64,000 nt of DNA from Trametes villosa (Eukaryota > Basidiomycota > Agaricomycetes > Polyporales > Polyporaceae), in contig PUDQ02000016.1 in the NCBI GenBank assembly GCA_002964805.2, positions 248,001-312,000 on the forward strand, read 5' to 3'. The notes under the pieces are model-generated. The model saw nothing but the letters and a program-made list of their open reading frames with translations, made no database searches and was not told the DNA's origin. Positions 11,017-21,623 of this stretch are shown piece by piece (position 1 is the first letter of the stretch; each line of letters starts with the position of its first letter). Both the position numbers and the translations under genes were made by a program.

Positions 11017-11995
11017 CGCAGTCGTGTCCTAGGAACTAGTCATCAGTGCATACCCTACCAATGATACCCTCGGTGCCGCCGAATATGATATGCTTGCACA
11101 GCGCCGCAATCGCTACTTGCCTACCGGGGCAGATGTATCGCCTGTTGAGCTTCCGCGGAGAACTCGCAGGCAGTGAGAGAAGCCGAGTGTTGATGCACGA
11201 GGCCGTAGACGGTGACTCCGTCCAACACACGGTACTGTACCGCATCGCGTTCGTATACGGCATGCCGCATAATAACTACCGCGTGCCACAGGCCGTGCAG
11301 CAGCGGACAGCCTGGCGAGCGGGGAATTTGTACGCCCGCTAGAACCTTGGCCGGTCTGGTCGATCTTTGTGGTTTGCCACAGCTTGGCCGCAGCTACTAC
11401 TAGGTTATCGTCGATCCCAGGGGGTAGTCTAGATCTATAGTAGACTATGTCAGTGAAATGCCTCGTCCGATATAGCACTTACTCCCATACTCAATCTGAC
11501 TTACTAGCAAGTAGCCAGGACGGCCTAACGCCCAACATCGACTTCACGTTCCGAGGCCACATGCGGGCGCTCCGGCGCGCAATGTGTGCCACCGGCCAGC
11601 ATATCGCGTACCTTCTGGACGACGGAAGACATTTGTTCGAAAGAATGAAATATTGGGCGTGGTTAGAGATTGCACCTATCGTAGTAAGACAACACTGCAT
11701 AACGATGAATAGCAGCGGACAACAGCCGTACTGTGTGTACATGTACCCTTTTGAGATACCGAGGCAAACCATGTAAACCTATGTGAAAACGAGCGGGTAG
11801 AGATACAGTACACTCCAAGGACCGTGGCGCCCGCGAGCGAGCAAGCATACAGTGGGAAATAGATGGTGAGCACAGCGAGTGGGGGTGCTATAGTAGGGGG
11901 AAAGCATGGGGTGCGGGCGAGCATGCGGTCTAAGGAGGGTGGGTGTCGCAGGAGTAAAGGCCAAGCCGAATAGGAACCACGTAGGGCTGCTCCCG
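11017..11995. other. Intergenic, no gene recognised
   Basis: Contains the upstream region of the BCS1-like gene and the 3' flank of the next gene. Several short open frames exist but none has splice structure, domain or composition that supports it. Confidence 0.45.
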
Positions 11996-12802
11996 TTACG
12001 CGACGCGGTGGGCCGGGATGAGCGAGGGAGGGGGAATGCGAGCCACAGACATGCGCGCCGAGCGATTACTGAGGGGGCTGGTCGGAGGCGGGATCGTGAC
12101 GGAAGGGATCGTGGTCCATGAGTAGAGGCGCGGGGTGATCGACGGCGGCGGGGAGGGCGAAATGAGGTGCGGCGTCAAGCGGGAGGGAGGCGTACGTGGA
12201 CGCGGAGGAGTGGCGGGAACGCGAGATACGGGCTCCGCGGAAGGCATGGGCGGCTCTTCCTGAGGTAAGTCGAGGTAGGTGGGGACGCGATCGCGGACGG
12301 CGGGACGCGCCTCCTCGCGTTCGCGCTGACGTGCAGTCTCCATCCGCTCGAGGAGAGACAGGTAGTACCGGACTCTCTCTTCGGCAGGGAGGCCACTGCC
12401 CGCGTCGATCTGCGCGTCGAGAGCGGGGTTACGCGTAGTGGGGACAGGCATACGTGTATCGTCCATAACGCGTACGCTGGCAGCTCTGGTCGCTCCCTCC
12501 GGGGACTCGACGTCCACAATGTCCATGGGGCTGTCGCGACCACTGGAGGTACCCGAGCTCGAGCCAGAGCTCTCCCCTGCGCTGAGGTCGGCGGCTAGAG
12601 GGGACGGAGGAGATACGGGGACCTGGATTTGCTGGCCGGGTTCGAGGAAGGCCTCGTAGACAGCGTCATCGCTCTCGAAGAACTCCTCGGAGTCGGGGTC
12701 GAACGCGTTCGCGTATGTCCACTTCTCGTACGAAGGGTGCTGTGGCTCAGGCTGGACGCGAACGGTGGGCTGGCGCGAAGCAGAGAAGAGTGGGCGGCCC
12801 AT
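11996..12802 (-). CDS. Uncharacterised Pro/Ser-rich protein, 268 aa
   Basis: A single open exon from the ATG at 12802 to a TAA at 11996. I do not recognise a domain. The first 60 residues are mixed and aromatic (YEKWTYANAFDPDSEEFFES, then DAVYEAF). A Ser/Gly run follows, then a segment that could form a helix or coiled coil at about 140-170 (RYYLSLLERMETARQREREE). The C-terminal third is very rich in Pro, Ser and Arg and is probably disordered. Coding bias is good on this strand and the start is followed by a plausible N-terminus, so I think it is real, but the function is unknown. Confidence 0.55.
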   Translation of the reverse strand: MGRPLFSASRQPTVRVQPEPQHPSYEKWTYANAFDPDSEEFFESDDAVYEAFLEPGQQIQVPVSPPSPLAADLSAGESSGSSSGTSSGRDSPMDIVDVESPEGATRAASVRVMDDTRMPVPTTRNPALDAQIDAGSGLPAEERVRYYLSLLERMETARQREREEARPAVRDRVPTYLDLPQEEPPMPSAEPVSRVPATPPRPRTPPSRLTPHLISPSPPPSITPRLYSWTTIPSVTIPPPTSPLSNRSARMSVARIPPPSLIPAHRVA

Positions 12803-13424
12803 GGTAGTTTTGGCGAAGAAAAGATGGTACAGAGGGAAGAATTAGAGTGCTGGCTGGGGCCGCTTTTGAGGGTATGGCGAAAGGAGGGTATGCGGGCTCT
12901 GGGAGGACCGAGCGAGGTGGAGGCAGAGAACAAGTCCAGGTTCGCCTGAGCGCCATCCCGACGCGGACCTTGAGGGCAGGTCCGTGCGCAGCACCGCCAC
13001 ACCCTTTTTGGGCCCCCACATGATCGGATCTAGAGGAGTTAGAACGGACCTCAAGTTGCGTGTCCCTCTTACACCCTTCACCGTTCTTAGCAAGCCTCGC
13101 AGGCCTTTGTTACTTGCGCGGCAGTATACAGAATGACCCTACATTTCATGGGAACCATCTATTCGCCTGTACACTCAAGAAGCCTCATTCGAGTCCGGAC
13201 CAGCCCTGACCACTACCTGTCAACATACAACTCACGAGCTGCCAAAGGACCGGCCGTGAGGCAGCTCCGAGAGAACAACTCCCGAGGATCACAAAAGGTC
13301 ACAGGCGGGACCTCGGCCAACGGCAGTCGGAAATACGCAGTAAACCCGCTGTACACTGTTATACATAGTCATCGTAAGTTACACATCCAGACCGTTCCTT
13401 CGTCGTGCAGTCATGACCCCCTAC
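12803..13424. other. Intergenic, nothing recognised
   Basis: Upstream of the 268-residue protein and 3' flank of the MFS permease. No conserved reading frame or RNA gene seen. Confidence 0.45.
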
Positions 13425-15627
13425 TCAAAGCGTGTAGCGGTACCCGCTCCACTCGTCGCCCTTGTCGCGCTTCGCGTCCGCGACGCTGTCGTACGTCCCG
13501 TTGCGGGCGAGGTCTGTGCGGTGCTCGTTGACGCCCCGGATGATCTCGTCCCGCTCCCCGCGCTCGCGCTTCGCGTTCTCCCGCCGGAGGAAGAACCAGT
13601 ACACGAACGCGGTGATCAGGCCCATGCAGATGTACATCAGCACGATCCCGTGGCCGAGCGTGTACCACGGCGCATCCCTCGCACGGTACTGCCGAATACG
13701 TGAGTACTCCACTCTCGGATTGGGACGGCATTGGGGCACGTACGACGTTCGAGGACACAGCGCCGTTGATGTTGCCGAAGCCGATGACCATCGCGATTGA
13801 CACGCTGCGCTTGTATGAACCCTCGACATTGTTCGACACCCACGCGACTAGGTTCGGGATAGTCGGGTAGATGCCGCACGCTGCGAGGTACACCGCGATA
13901 TACGACAACGTCGCATTTCTCGACACGATGAGGATAATATATCCAATCATCCCGACTGTCAGACAGAGCCTGAGAATAACGCTAGTCAGCCTCTCATGCC
14001 CCAAATGTTTGTTATGGTACGCACATAGCGAGGTATCCGCGGCAGCCGTGCCGGTCGGCGACGAAGCCGACAATGCAAGTCACCACGCAAGCCAGTGCGT
14101 ACACCGGTACGGTCAGAAGGTTTGCGGGGGTTGCGGTGTACCCTGCCCGACGTTAGCTTCCTGGGGGTTATGTGAGACGGCACCTTGTACTCACCGAGCT
14201 GGTTGATGATGCTAGGCAGGAAGAGCGAGAACGCGTACAGTGGCGCATCAGCACCCGTGTACAGCAGCACTGAGGTCCAGGTCAGATTCCACCCTCCGAC
14301 GATCGCGCACAAACAAAGGCACTCACTGCCAACCCAGGTCTTCCAGTCGAGAAGACTGCGCCAGATGTAGTGCCACCGCAGGCTCTCGCCCGCGGCGCTG
14401 TGCTGGTCGTCCGACTGGAGCCGGCGCACGACGACCGTGCGCTCCGCCTCGCTCAGGAACTTCGCCGTGTCGGGGAAGTCCTGGATGATCCAGAACGACA
14501 TCGCGCCGGCGACAACGGTGACGAGCCCCTCGAGGATGAAGATCCACGCCCACGCGGGCTTGCCGCCGACGCCCTCCATCTTCGAGATCGCCGCCTAGAT
14601 TATGAGGAAACCTCGGTCAAACGCGGCTCCGAGGGCAGGCTGTAGCTATAGTTGCGCAGGCACGTACCGCGAGCAGCCCGCCGAACGCGCCGGAGACGGT
14701 TGCGGCGGAGAAGAAGAGCGCGGCACGGATACCGAACTCTGAGCGTTTGTACCAGCTGTGTACGCGCCGCAGTCTAAGATTAGACCGCAAGAACCCCGGG
14801 TCGCGGAGTGCGAGAAGCACGCACCAGGAGAGATAGTAGTTCACGCCTGGGAAGAGCCCGGCTTCGAACATACCCAGCATCCATCGCATGCCTGTGATTG
14901 GAGGTGTAACTGTCAGCGTCGCCGACCGCACGGAGAGTTTATCTGCGCCCCTTGGAGAGGGGTAACGCACCGAGGAGTCCGCCATAGTTGTGCACCAAGC
15001 CTTGTACGGTCTGGGAGGACTGGGTTCAGTATGCACGGGTACAATGACCGTTAAAGGAGGCGCACCATCATGACGCCCCAGAGGAGCATGAGGAGCGAGA
15101 GCCATATGGAGGGACGCAACCGCTTGAGGAAGATGTTGGACGGCACCTACGGTCGCGAGGCGGGGTCACGGTACGCTCGCGCCAACGTTGGCCAAACTAC
15201 GCGCCTCGAAGATGGAGTAGGAGAAAAAGAATATCGTGAGCGCAATGAGGTATTGCTGGTCCGTCAAGTGCAGGTCGGTCGTCATATGATACAACTGCCG
15301 GGGCCCCCTTCAGCACCCCGCCAAGCCCAAGGACCCCGCACGCACCTTCGCGTTCCCAATGCTCGTCCGGTCTAGGAAGCTGAGCAAGTACAGAAACGAC
15401 AGCCACGGGATGAGGTAGAGGTCGATCTTGCGCATGAGCTTGCGCTCGTCGACGCCGCTCACGTCGATGTGCGCGTTGTACAGCGGCGGCTCAAGCGCGC
15501 CGTCGACGCGCTCGACCTCGGACGTGCGCCCCTTCTCGTTGGACGAGTACGTGGACGCGGCGGGCGAGCGCCCCGCGGGGCGCGTCTCCGCGGAGGCCAG
15601 GGCCTTCTCTGGGTCTGCTGAGGACAT
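13425..15627 (-). CDS. MFS permease of the Dal5/allantoate permease family
   Basis: Eleven exons: 15627-15346, 15294-15205, 15146-15066, 15010-14971, 14891-14825, 14755-14668, 14594-14327, 14269-14195, 14142-14025, 13969-13744, 13688-13425. They sum to 1,599 nt and 532 residues. The start is the first in-frame ATG. The hydrophilic N-terminus is followed by KIDLYLIPWLSFLYLLSFLD, RTSIGNAK, EVPSNIFLKRLRPS, GMFEAGLFPGVNYYLSCWYKR and SDDQHS before TM7, the anion:cation symporter (Dal5-like) layout with about 12 membrane spans. Substrates in this family include allantoate, nicotinate, pantothenate and small anions; which one applies here cannot be told. Intron 2 (15,204-15,147) has a GC rather than GT donor. 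A TATAAA lies on this strand at 15,732-15,727. Confidence 0.9.
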
Positions 15628-16660
15628 CGTAGTGCGGGCGGCGACGGCGGCGGCGAGCACAGAGGCAGTCGGGAGCAGGGGGGACTCAGAGGAGGGCACC
15701 GGGGTGTCTCGTCATCCCGGCTGGGATTTATACGACGCGCTCCATGTCGTTCTGACTGAGCTTAAGCGTGCCGGATAAGCAGCGGTCGGCGTCAGAGAGC
15801 AGGCCGCGGGTCATGGGTCCGTCCATTTTTGTCGTCGGGAATGATTGAGATCAATCCACAGGCGTTCGTCAAGGCACAACGTTTTCGCAGCGTTCCTCCG
15901 CGCACGCCGGCATGCGCCGCTGCACGCGTTGGTGGCTCATGGGAATGTTGAAGGTGCGTTGACATGCGCAGAGATTTGCTCATGTCAACGTGACATTTAC
16001 ACTATGAACCACTGTCGGACGGGTCGAGGTGACTTATGGCTGGGCGAGTGCGGGGTAACGAGTAGAGCGTGGACGAAAAGACGATCATCCATTGGCGGAC
16101 ATCGATGTCGATCACCTCTTACAGCCTCGACGGTTCTGATCGCCCCGTGGGGTACCTCTATCGAAAAATATTTGCCGGAGTGGGGTAACGGTGAGCATCA
16201 ACGACCCCGCATTGCCAATGCGCAGGCCCTCCGGCATCTTGACGGAACTTCGGGACAGTCAACATATGTGAGACATTCCGGACATATGAGCATTGAATAC
16301 AAATACGAGATGGTGTCGAGTGCCCTGACCTCTGTCATGCTCCGTGCGTACCGTTTGCGGTCGAGTGAGCGAGCGAGAACTGACATTGCGAGTGTGCGCG
16401 AGCTATCGCAGGAGTAGCTCGGTTTGGAGCGGCAGAACCTCAATCTTACCCGAGGAACCCTCAAATTCAGTCCGAACCATAGGCTGAAGCCTCCAGGGGT
16501 TGGTGGCGCACGGAATCTATGAGGTTTCGTAAGTGGTGGTGAGAACGGTCCGCGACGTCCGGAACATGGTCCCAAGGCTACGAGTGACAGTCCCAATATT
16601 CGCATGCCACCACCGCGTGCACACGAGATCTTGGGCGAAGGTTTGGTGGCGTTGCAACGC
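15628..16660. other. Intergenic between MFS and dolichyl-PP phosphatase genes
   Basis: Upstream of the MFS gene (with TATAAA on the minus strand at 15,732-15,727) and 3' flank of the phosphatase gene. No coding region or RNA gene could be supported. Confidence 0.45.
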
Positions 16661-17636
16661 TCACTGCGCCTTCGCACCGAGTCTCTTCGCGGCGACCCTT
16701 TGCCTGTCCCACTCTTCCCTCCATCGCAACCACTGCGCCTCCGTTCCGCTGTCCGCCCAGACTAGCCATCCATCCCGTATGCGGAACCAGGTCGATACGG
16801 GGTTCGTAAGCAGTACCGTGCGGAACTTTCCCGGGAGAGAGTTCGGCCCGCGGGTTGGGATGTGTTCCACGAGCATGTAGTATGTCGTGCCGAATGCGAT
16901 GCCGATTCCGAAGCCCCATAAGACCTGCGGTATGCTGTGGTATGAGAGGTAATACCTGCAGCATACAATTTGAGTCAATAGGTGAAGAATACCCGCAAGT
17001 ACTTATACGTACCGTGAAAAGGCGACTGCAGCAGCCCAACCGAGGATGGCAGCGTATAAAAGGACGTCACGCGCCAGGTCGAGGGTTTTGTAGCCTGTTG
17101 AGACCCAGCGATGCCGCATAGTGAAGTGCAGGATCAAGAAGCTAGCAAAGTAGCCCATCCACTGAGAATGCGAGGAGGGAAAGCCATAGCCGTCGCCAAG
17201 TTCCTCTATGCGGTCGAATGGGTCGGGCCATACGAGTTTCATAGGCTATAGGGTACTCACGGTTGGGACGTTCCTCTTGAATGATGTGCTTCAGGACATA
17301 GTTGAAACACTCGCAGAGCATCTGTCCCGCCCACATCTCGAAGAAGAGCAGCTCGCGCGTCCATACCGCCAGAGCAGCGTAGGCAGGCTACGCATGCGGA
17401 GATGAGCCACTAGGCCTTCGAGAAGACAAGCCGCACTCACGTTCAGCAGGATCGGCGTTAGAGTGAGCAGCGCGAGTACGTGCGAGAGCACCGAGGAATC
17501 ATTGTCTGGCCATCTTCACTGTCAACTTGAGCCATGGGCGTCTGAGGGTAGAGCACATATCAAGCTGGCACTCACATAGTACGTAGGTAAGATCCAGGGC
17601 TGCCCTCGAGACAGCTGCCGGCTCTTCGGCGGACAT
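16661..17636 (-). CDS. CWH8: Dolichyl-pyrophosphate phosphatase (PAP2 family)
   Basis: Five exons (17636-17576, 17505-17441, 17387-17261, 17205-17013, 16955-16661) give 246 residues, close to the yeast enzyme. The PAP2 phosphatase signatures are intact: K-x6-RP in LKHIIQEERPN, PSSHSQ with the catalytic His in GYGFPSSHSQWMGYF, and SRYYLSYHS with the third-motif Arg and His. Four hydrophobic segments are visible. The start MSAEEPAAVSRAALDLTYVLY is family-like. The enzyme removes a phosphate from dolichyl pyrophosphate on the lumenal face of the ER and so recycles the lipid carrier for N-glycosylation. The yeast name is CWH8/CAX4 and the animal name DOLPP1. Confidence 0.92.
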
Positions 17637-18449
17637 CTCCCAGGAATATCGATAGTCGCGTAGGCTAGCCCACGCTTTTGTAGGGATGTGAAGCGAGCAA
17701 TTAGCAGAGGACGCGCAAGCGGCAAGGATAGGTTGAGTAGGTGTGAGCTAGGATGTCACGATAGTGTACGCGACGTGGTCGCGGTCAAGCTAGAGAAGGA
17801 CGAGCAGCACAAGCCACCGAGGCCGGCGATGACGTTGTCTGGCCACGAGCGCTACGCTGAACAGCCTGGGAGAAGTATTGCACATTAGCCTAGCGGTTAG
17901 CGCGGCAGTCTGCAGGCGACGTTCAAGCCCCGGTCGTGCTGTACCCTTTTTGCTTTACATAAATAAAAGCAGAAATTCCGGTTGGCTGCTCGTAAAGGTC
18001 AACCGTAAGTGGATTTGGAGCATGTCCTTTAGTGGGTGGTATCGGGTGAACCGCGTCGTCCTCAGGGTGTTCCCGACGTACTCGCTCACTATAATGTTTA
18101 CTGCGATGCTGTAGTACAAAGACTCCTCGACTCGGATATCTAGAACAAGGGGCAGCAGTACTTTGACAGGTTTTGATCCTGCAGTTGTCTACCCAGAGCA
18201 CGCTGCCCAGAACGGGCTTCGGCCCCTCCCGTACCACGCACGCAGCCTGCAGACTCGCGGAAGCAAAACAGGCGCCCGTGAGCGCCCGTCGAACACAGGC
18301 AAGATCTGGGTGGACCGTGGGACGATTACCCTTCGACGTGATACGAGACTGTGAAGAGTCCAGCGCTTCAACGGCCAGAACCGCTCTCTCATGTCCACGA
18401 TTGGCAAGGCTGACACGGCAGCACGCTGCAGGCCCACGATGCCGGGGCG
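17637..18449. other. Intergenic upstream region of two divergent genes
   Basis: The phosphatase gene leaves to the left and the zinc-finger gene to the right. At about 17,885-17,950 there is a sequence with A-box-like (TTAGCCTAGCGG) and B-box-like (GTTCAAGCC) parts and a T-run, but it does not fold as a tRNA. No reading frame supported. Confidence 0.4.
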
Positions 18450-18455
18450 TATAAA
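18450..18455 (+). promoter_or_regulatory. Likely TATA box of the C2H2 zinc-finger gene
   Basis: TATAAA in a GC-rich context, 71 bases upstream of the ATG at 18521. Confidence 0.5.
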
Positions 18456-18520
18456 GGACGGGCGACAGATGGGCGTTGCGATGCCCGCCCTTTCCCCCGT
18501 CTCTCTCCTCGCCCTCTGCG

Positions 18521-19789
18521 ATGACCTCCTTCGTCCCGCCCGTTGTCCGCCCGTCCCAGGCTGATCCTCTGCTTCTGCAGCAGGGTGGCTCTTTGTGCTA
18601 CGATGGCTATCAACAGCTGCCCTTTGTCGGCGATAGCGCCGACCCCCTGCAGCCCCAGGAGCATACTGCGTCCTTTCCCGACACCGGTCTCGAATCAGGG
18701 TACCCGTACCACCCAGAGAGCCTTCTACGATACGAAGAGGAGCTAGCAAACAACTAGTACGCGCCGCGCCACTCCTTTGTCTTTGTTCTGCGTATACTGA
18801 TGTCGTCTCGCAGCCTCGCTGTACCCCCTCTATACCCCACCGCCTTTGCAGATACCCCCGTGCCTTCTTACGATCCATCCATTCCCATTCCGGATGTCTA
18901 TCAGGCTATCGTCGCCCAGCAATACGACTATGGCCAGTGGTATACGGCGTCCGTCGCACACGGAACTCCATCTGGAGCCGACTTCTCCCAGCAGAGCTTC
19001 CCATACCCTGAGTATCCCGCTGGCGCGACGTCTGCTGCAGGCCCCTCGTCGATCGCGCAGACCTGCGATCCAACTTCGGTTACTCCGGGTCTCGCCGCCA
19101 CTCACAGCGGCTACTCGACCATCGCGGATGCTCTCGACTTCTCCTCCTTTGCTGAAAACCTTCCGGATCCATCGACGTCGGTCAACGCGGCACCCCCTCC
19201 TATCGTCGTAGAGGTCGCGATGATCGAGGATGCGCCGCCGCCGTTTCCCGCCACTCAGGCTCGTCAGCGTCGCAGCCGGCGCACGCGCGCAAAGGCTTCA
19301 TCGCCAACGCCCTACCCCATCCCCGTCGCCTCCTCTTCCTCATCGTCCTCGTCATCCGAGCGCGACCCGTCTCCTCCCGCGGCCCCCAAGTTCGTCTCCA
19401 CCCCGCGCCGGAACGTCGCTGTCGCGCCCGACGCCCTCCCGCTCCCCCACGCGAACCCCTGGCGCTGCCCGTTCTGCACCTACGTGCAGTGGAACAAGCG
19501 CAGCCCGGACCTGAAGCGGCACGTCGACACGCACACGCGCAGCACGGAGGACGAGCCGGACTTTGTCTGCTGCGGGGTCCCGCGCGAGGACGCGGGCGCG
19601 TTCGGGGTGCCGTCCGAGGTGGCGAAGGGGGCGGGGTTCGAGTATGAGGGGCGGACGATGGTGGGCGGGTGCCGGAAGACGTTTAGCAGGCGGGACGCGT
19701 TTGCGCGGCACCTGCGGAATTACGAGGGGGCGTGCTATGGGGACGCGCTCGCGCCGTATCAGCGCGGAAACAAGGGCAGGGCTCATTGA
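18521..19789 (+). CDS. C2H2 zinc-finger protein, probable transcription factor
   Basis: Two exons, 18521-18756 and 18814-19789, with a 57-nt phase-2 intron that creates a Tyr codon, give 403 residues. The first 270 residues are low in charge and rich in Pro, Ser, Tyr and Ala, like an activation domain. A Ser run and a basic RQRRSRRTRAK segment follow (possible nuclear localisation signal, about residue 233). Near the C-terminus is a finger WRCPFCTYVQWNKRSPDLKRH (C-x2-C-x12-H-x4-H region). A second, looser finger is built from a Cys-Cys pair after DEPDF and GCRKTFSRRDAFARHLRN. This layout is seen in many basidiomycete zinc-finger regulators. No named orthologue is recognised. Confidence 0.8.
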
Positions 19790-20037
19790 CGAGAATGGAC
19801 TGACTTCTCTTTCTCTGCTTTATGGGATGTATTTGTAGTAATATTATATACGAGCTTCGTGCTCGACTTGTCCTCGCTACGCATATGCCGTAACCAAGTC
19901 TGGATGATTCGGGGTCTACATTTTATAATTTGCTTCAAATACCACTAGGTCGCTGTATGTGCTAGGTTGATTACAACATTTCTATATCTATGCAAGCATC
20001 GCGTCACATAAACTAGTCGGATTCGCTGTCCGGCCTG

Positions 20038-21087
20038 TCAAGAGGCACCTGAACCAGCCAATGTGTCAACAGAGCAACCATACGAAAGGCCGCTCCAGAA
20101 ACCTACCTCCATCATGACCTCGCGTACGTCGTCCTGCAGACACTCGGAGAACCCCTCGAAGAAGTCTCTAGCCGCCTCCTCGCATTCCTCGCAGTCAACG
20201 CGACCGTATATGTCGTCCGCTAGGTTATCCGGTAGACGCAGGTCGAACGCCTTGTGAACCTGCTCGGCCTGCTCCACCAGGTCCTCGATGACCCAGGATT
20301 GATCGACGCGGATATGCGGCAGCATCTCCGGGTACAGCATGTACGGATCGGGCTCCCCGTCGTGATCGTGACTGCCTCGGAACACGTTCAAGGGGAACGC
20401 GAGCGCGTCGGGCTCGGATGAGTACAGCAGGGAGCCCCATTCCCTGAGGTCGATGTCCATAGCGCTCGCGAACTTCCAGCCGGACGTGTGGGTGAGATAC
20501 TGGACGACGGCGGCGTGCACGCGCTGCCGGTATCCCAAGAGCCGGTAGAGGGACGCGGGGGAGATGCTGTCCAGTTCGTGCGGGAGGTCCTTGCCCATGG
20601 GCGCGCGCAGGCTCGCGCGCGCCGCTTCTTCCGCCTGCGTCTGTACGCCGAGGTCGCTGGCGACGGCAAAGACGCGAAGCGCGTGCAGGGCGTCGTCGAG
20701 TGCGCCAGGTGGGGTGAGCAGCTTCGCCGCACGCGCGAGCGCCTGCTGCATGTCGTACTTCCTCGCGGTCTGGATGAGGTGCGCTACGGCGTTTAGCTGC
20801 ATGGTCGGCCCTGCCACGTTGTCCGCCTGGGGGTAGCAAAGCCGGAGCAGCGCATCTAGCGTCTCGCCCGACTCGCTCATGTCTACGACTGGGAGCGGTC
20901 TCGGGGAAGCGACGGTGGCGCCGGCAGCTGAGGAAGTTTTTGTGGGCGGTTGCGGGAGCGTGAACATGCTCGCGAACACCGGCGACGCCTCGGAGAGCAC
21001 TGCTCGGTGGACGCGGAAGTCGACGCCATCTGCAGAGCGGAGGACGATGTCGGCATCGGGGCTTGCGAAAAGAGGGGAGGCTGCCAT
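20038..21087 (-). CDS. BTB/POZ domain protein
   Basis: A single exon from the ATG at 21087 gives 349 residues. The BTB fold is at residues about 8-125: DADIVLRSADGVDFRVHRAVL, then SPVFASMF, and after a short low-complexity insert LPVVDMSESGETLDALLRLCYP. The rest is helical with no second domain I recognise, ending in an acidic Cys-containing stretch (DCEECEEAARDFFEGFSE). Agaricomycetes have large families of such single-BTB proteins; roles as CUL3 adaptors are assumed but unproven. A possible donor GTAGGT lies at about 20,095, so the last 20 residues may instead be intron and the true C-terminus may differ. The tandem structured repeat lies 0.5-1.1 kb upstream. Confidence 0.82.
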   Translation of the reverse strand: MAASPLFASPDADIVLRSADGVDFRVHRAVLSEASPVFASMFTLPQPPTKTSSAAGATVASPRPLPVVDMSESGETLDALLRLCYPQADNVAGPTMQLNAVAHLIQTARKYDMQQALARAAKLLTPPGALDDALHALRVFAVASDLGVQTQAEEAARASLRAPMGKDLPHELDSISPASLYRLLGYRQRVHAAVVQYLTHTSGWKFASAMDIDLREWGSLLYSSEPDALAFPLNVFRGSHDHDGEPDPYMLYPEMLPHIRVDQSWVIEDLVEQAEQVHKAFDLRLPDNLADDIYGRVDCEECEEAARDFFEGFSECLQDDVREVMMEVGFWSGLSYGCSVDTLAGSGAS

Positions 21088-21623
21088 GGTCGGGCCGTGT
21101 GTGGATGGAGGGTACTCTTGGGTTCGCGTTTCCTTTCCTGGATGGTCACCGATCTGCATTTCCACAGACGCCCGTGACCACCTGCAGACCATGATCATGC
21201 TCGCGAGTCGGCTCTCATTGCATCTCTGAGTCTTTGACCCTAGCTCCCTTCAATGTGCGCTCAGTAGTGGACGTCAAACATTTCCAAAAAAAATTGCGCT
21301 CAGGGAGGCCCAGGTGAGTGATCGGCTGTGAGCGTAACTCTCCCCCGCTCACAATCTCGCTACATCATGTAGAACTCCCTGCTGTTGGAATACTGGTAGC
21401 GGCAAACACCCCAAAAACGCACTTGCACGACGAGCATGTCCATGTCTAGGACAGGCTATGATTCTGCAGAGTATTTTCCCCCGAAAGCCGACGCCGGTAC
21501 TTGCGTTGACGCACCCGTTTAGCGGAAGCACCTCTCCATCACCGGTGTCCTAGCTTTCGACAGCCTCTCAGGACTCCTGAAACAATCCTCTGGCATTATT
21601 TCTTTCGAACCAGTCATGAAGAC
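21088..21623. other. Upstream region of BTB gene
   Basis: No coding region. At 21,299-21,318 a 20-base block resembles the conserved 3' arm of the structured repeats that follow (16 of 20 bases), without the 5' half. It may be a relic copy or chance. Confidence 0.4.

Noticed and set aside
17885..17950. tRNA-like sequence with A-box and B-box matches and a T-run
   Set aside because: The D stem has a mismatch, the anticodon arm pairs poorly and the T stem does not form. It is at best a tRNA-derived relic.
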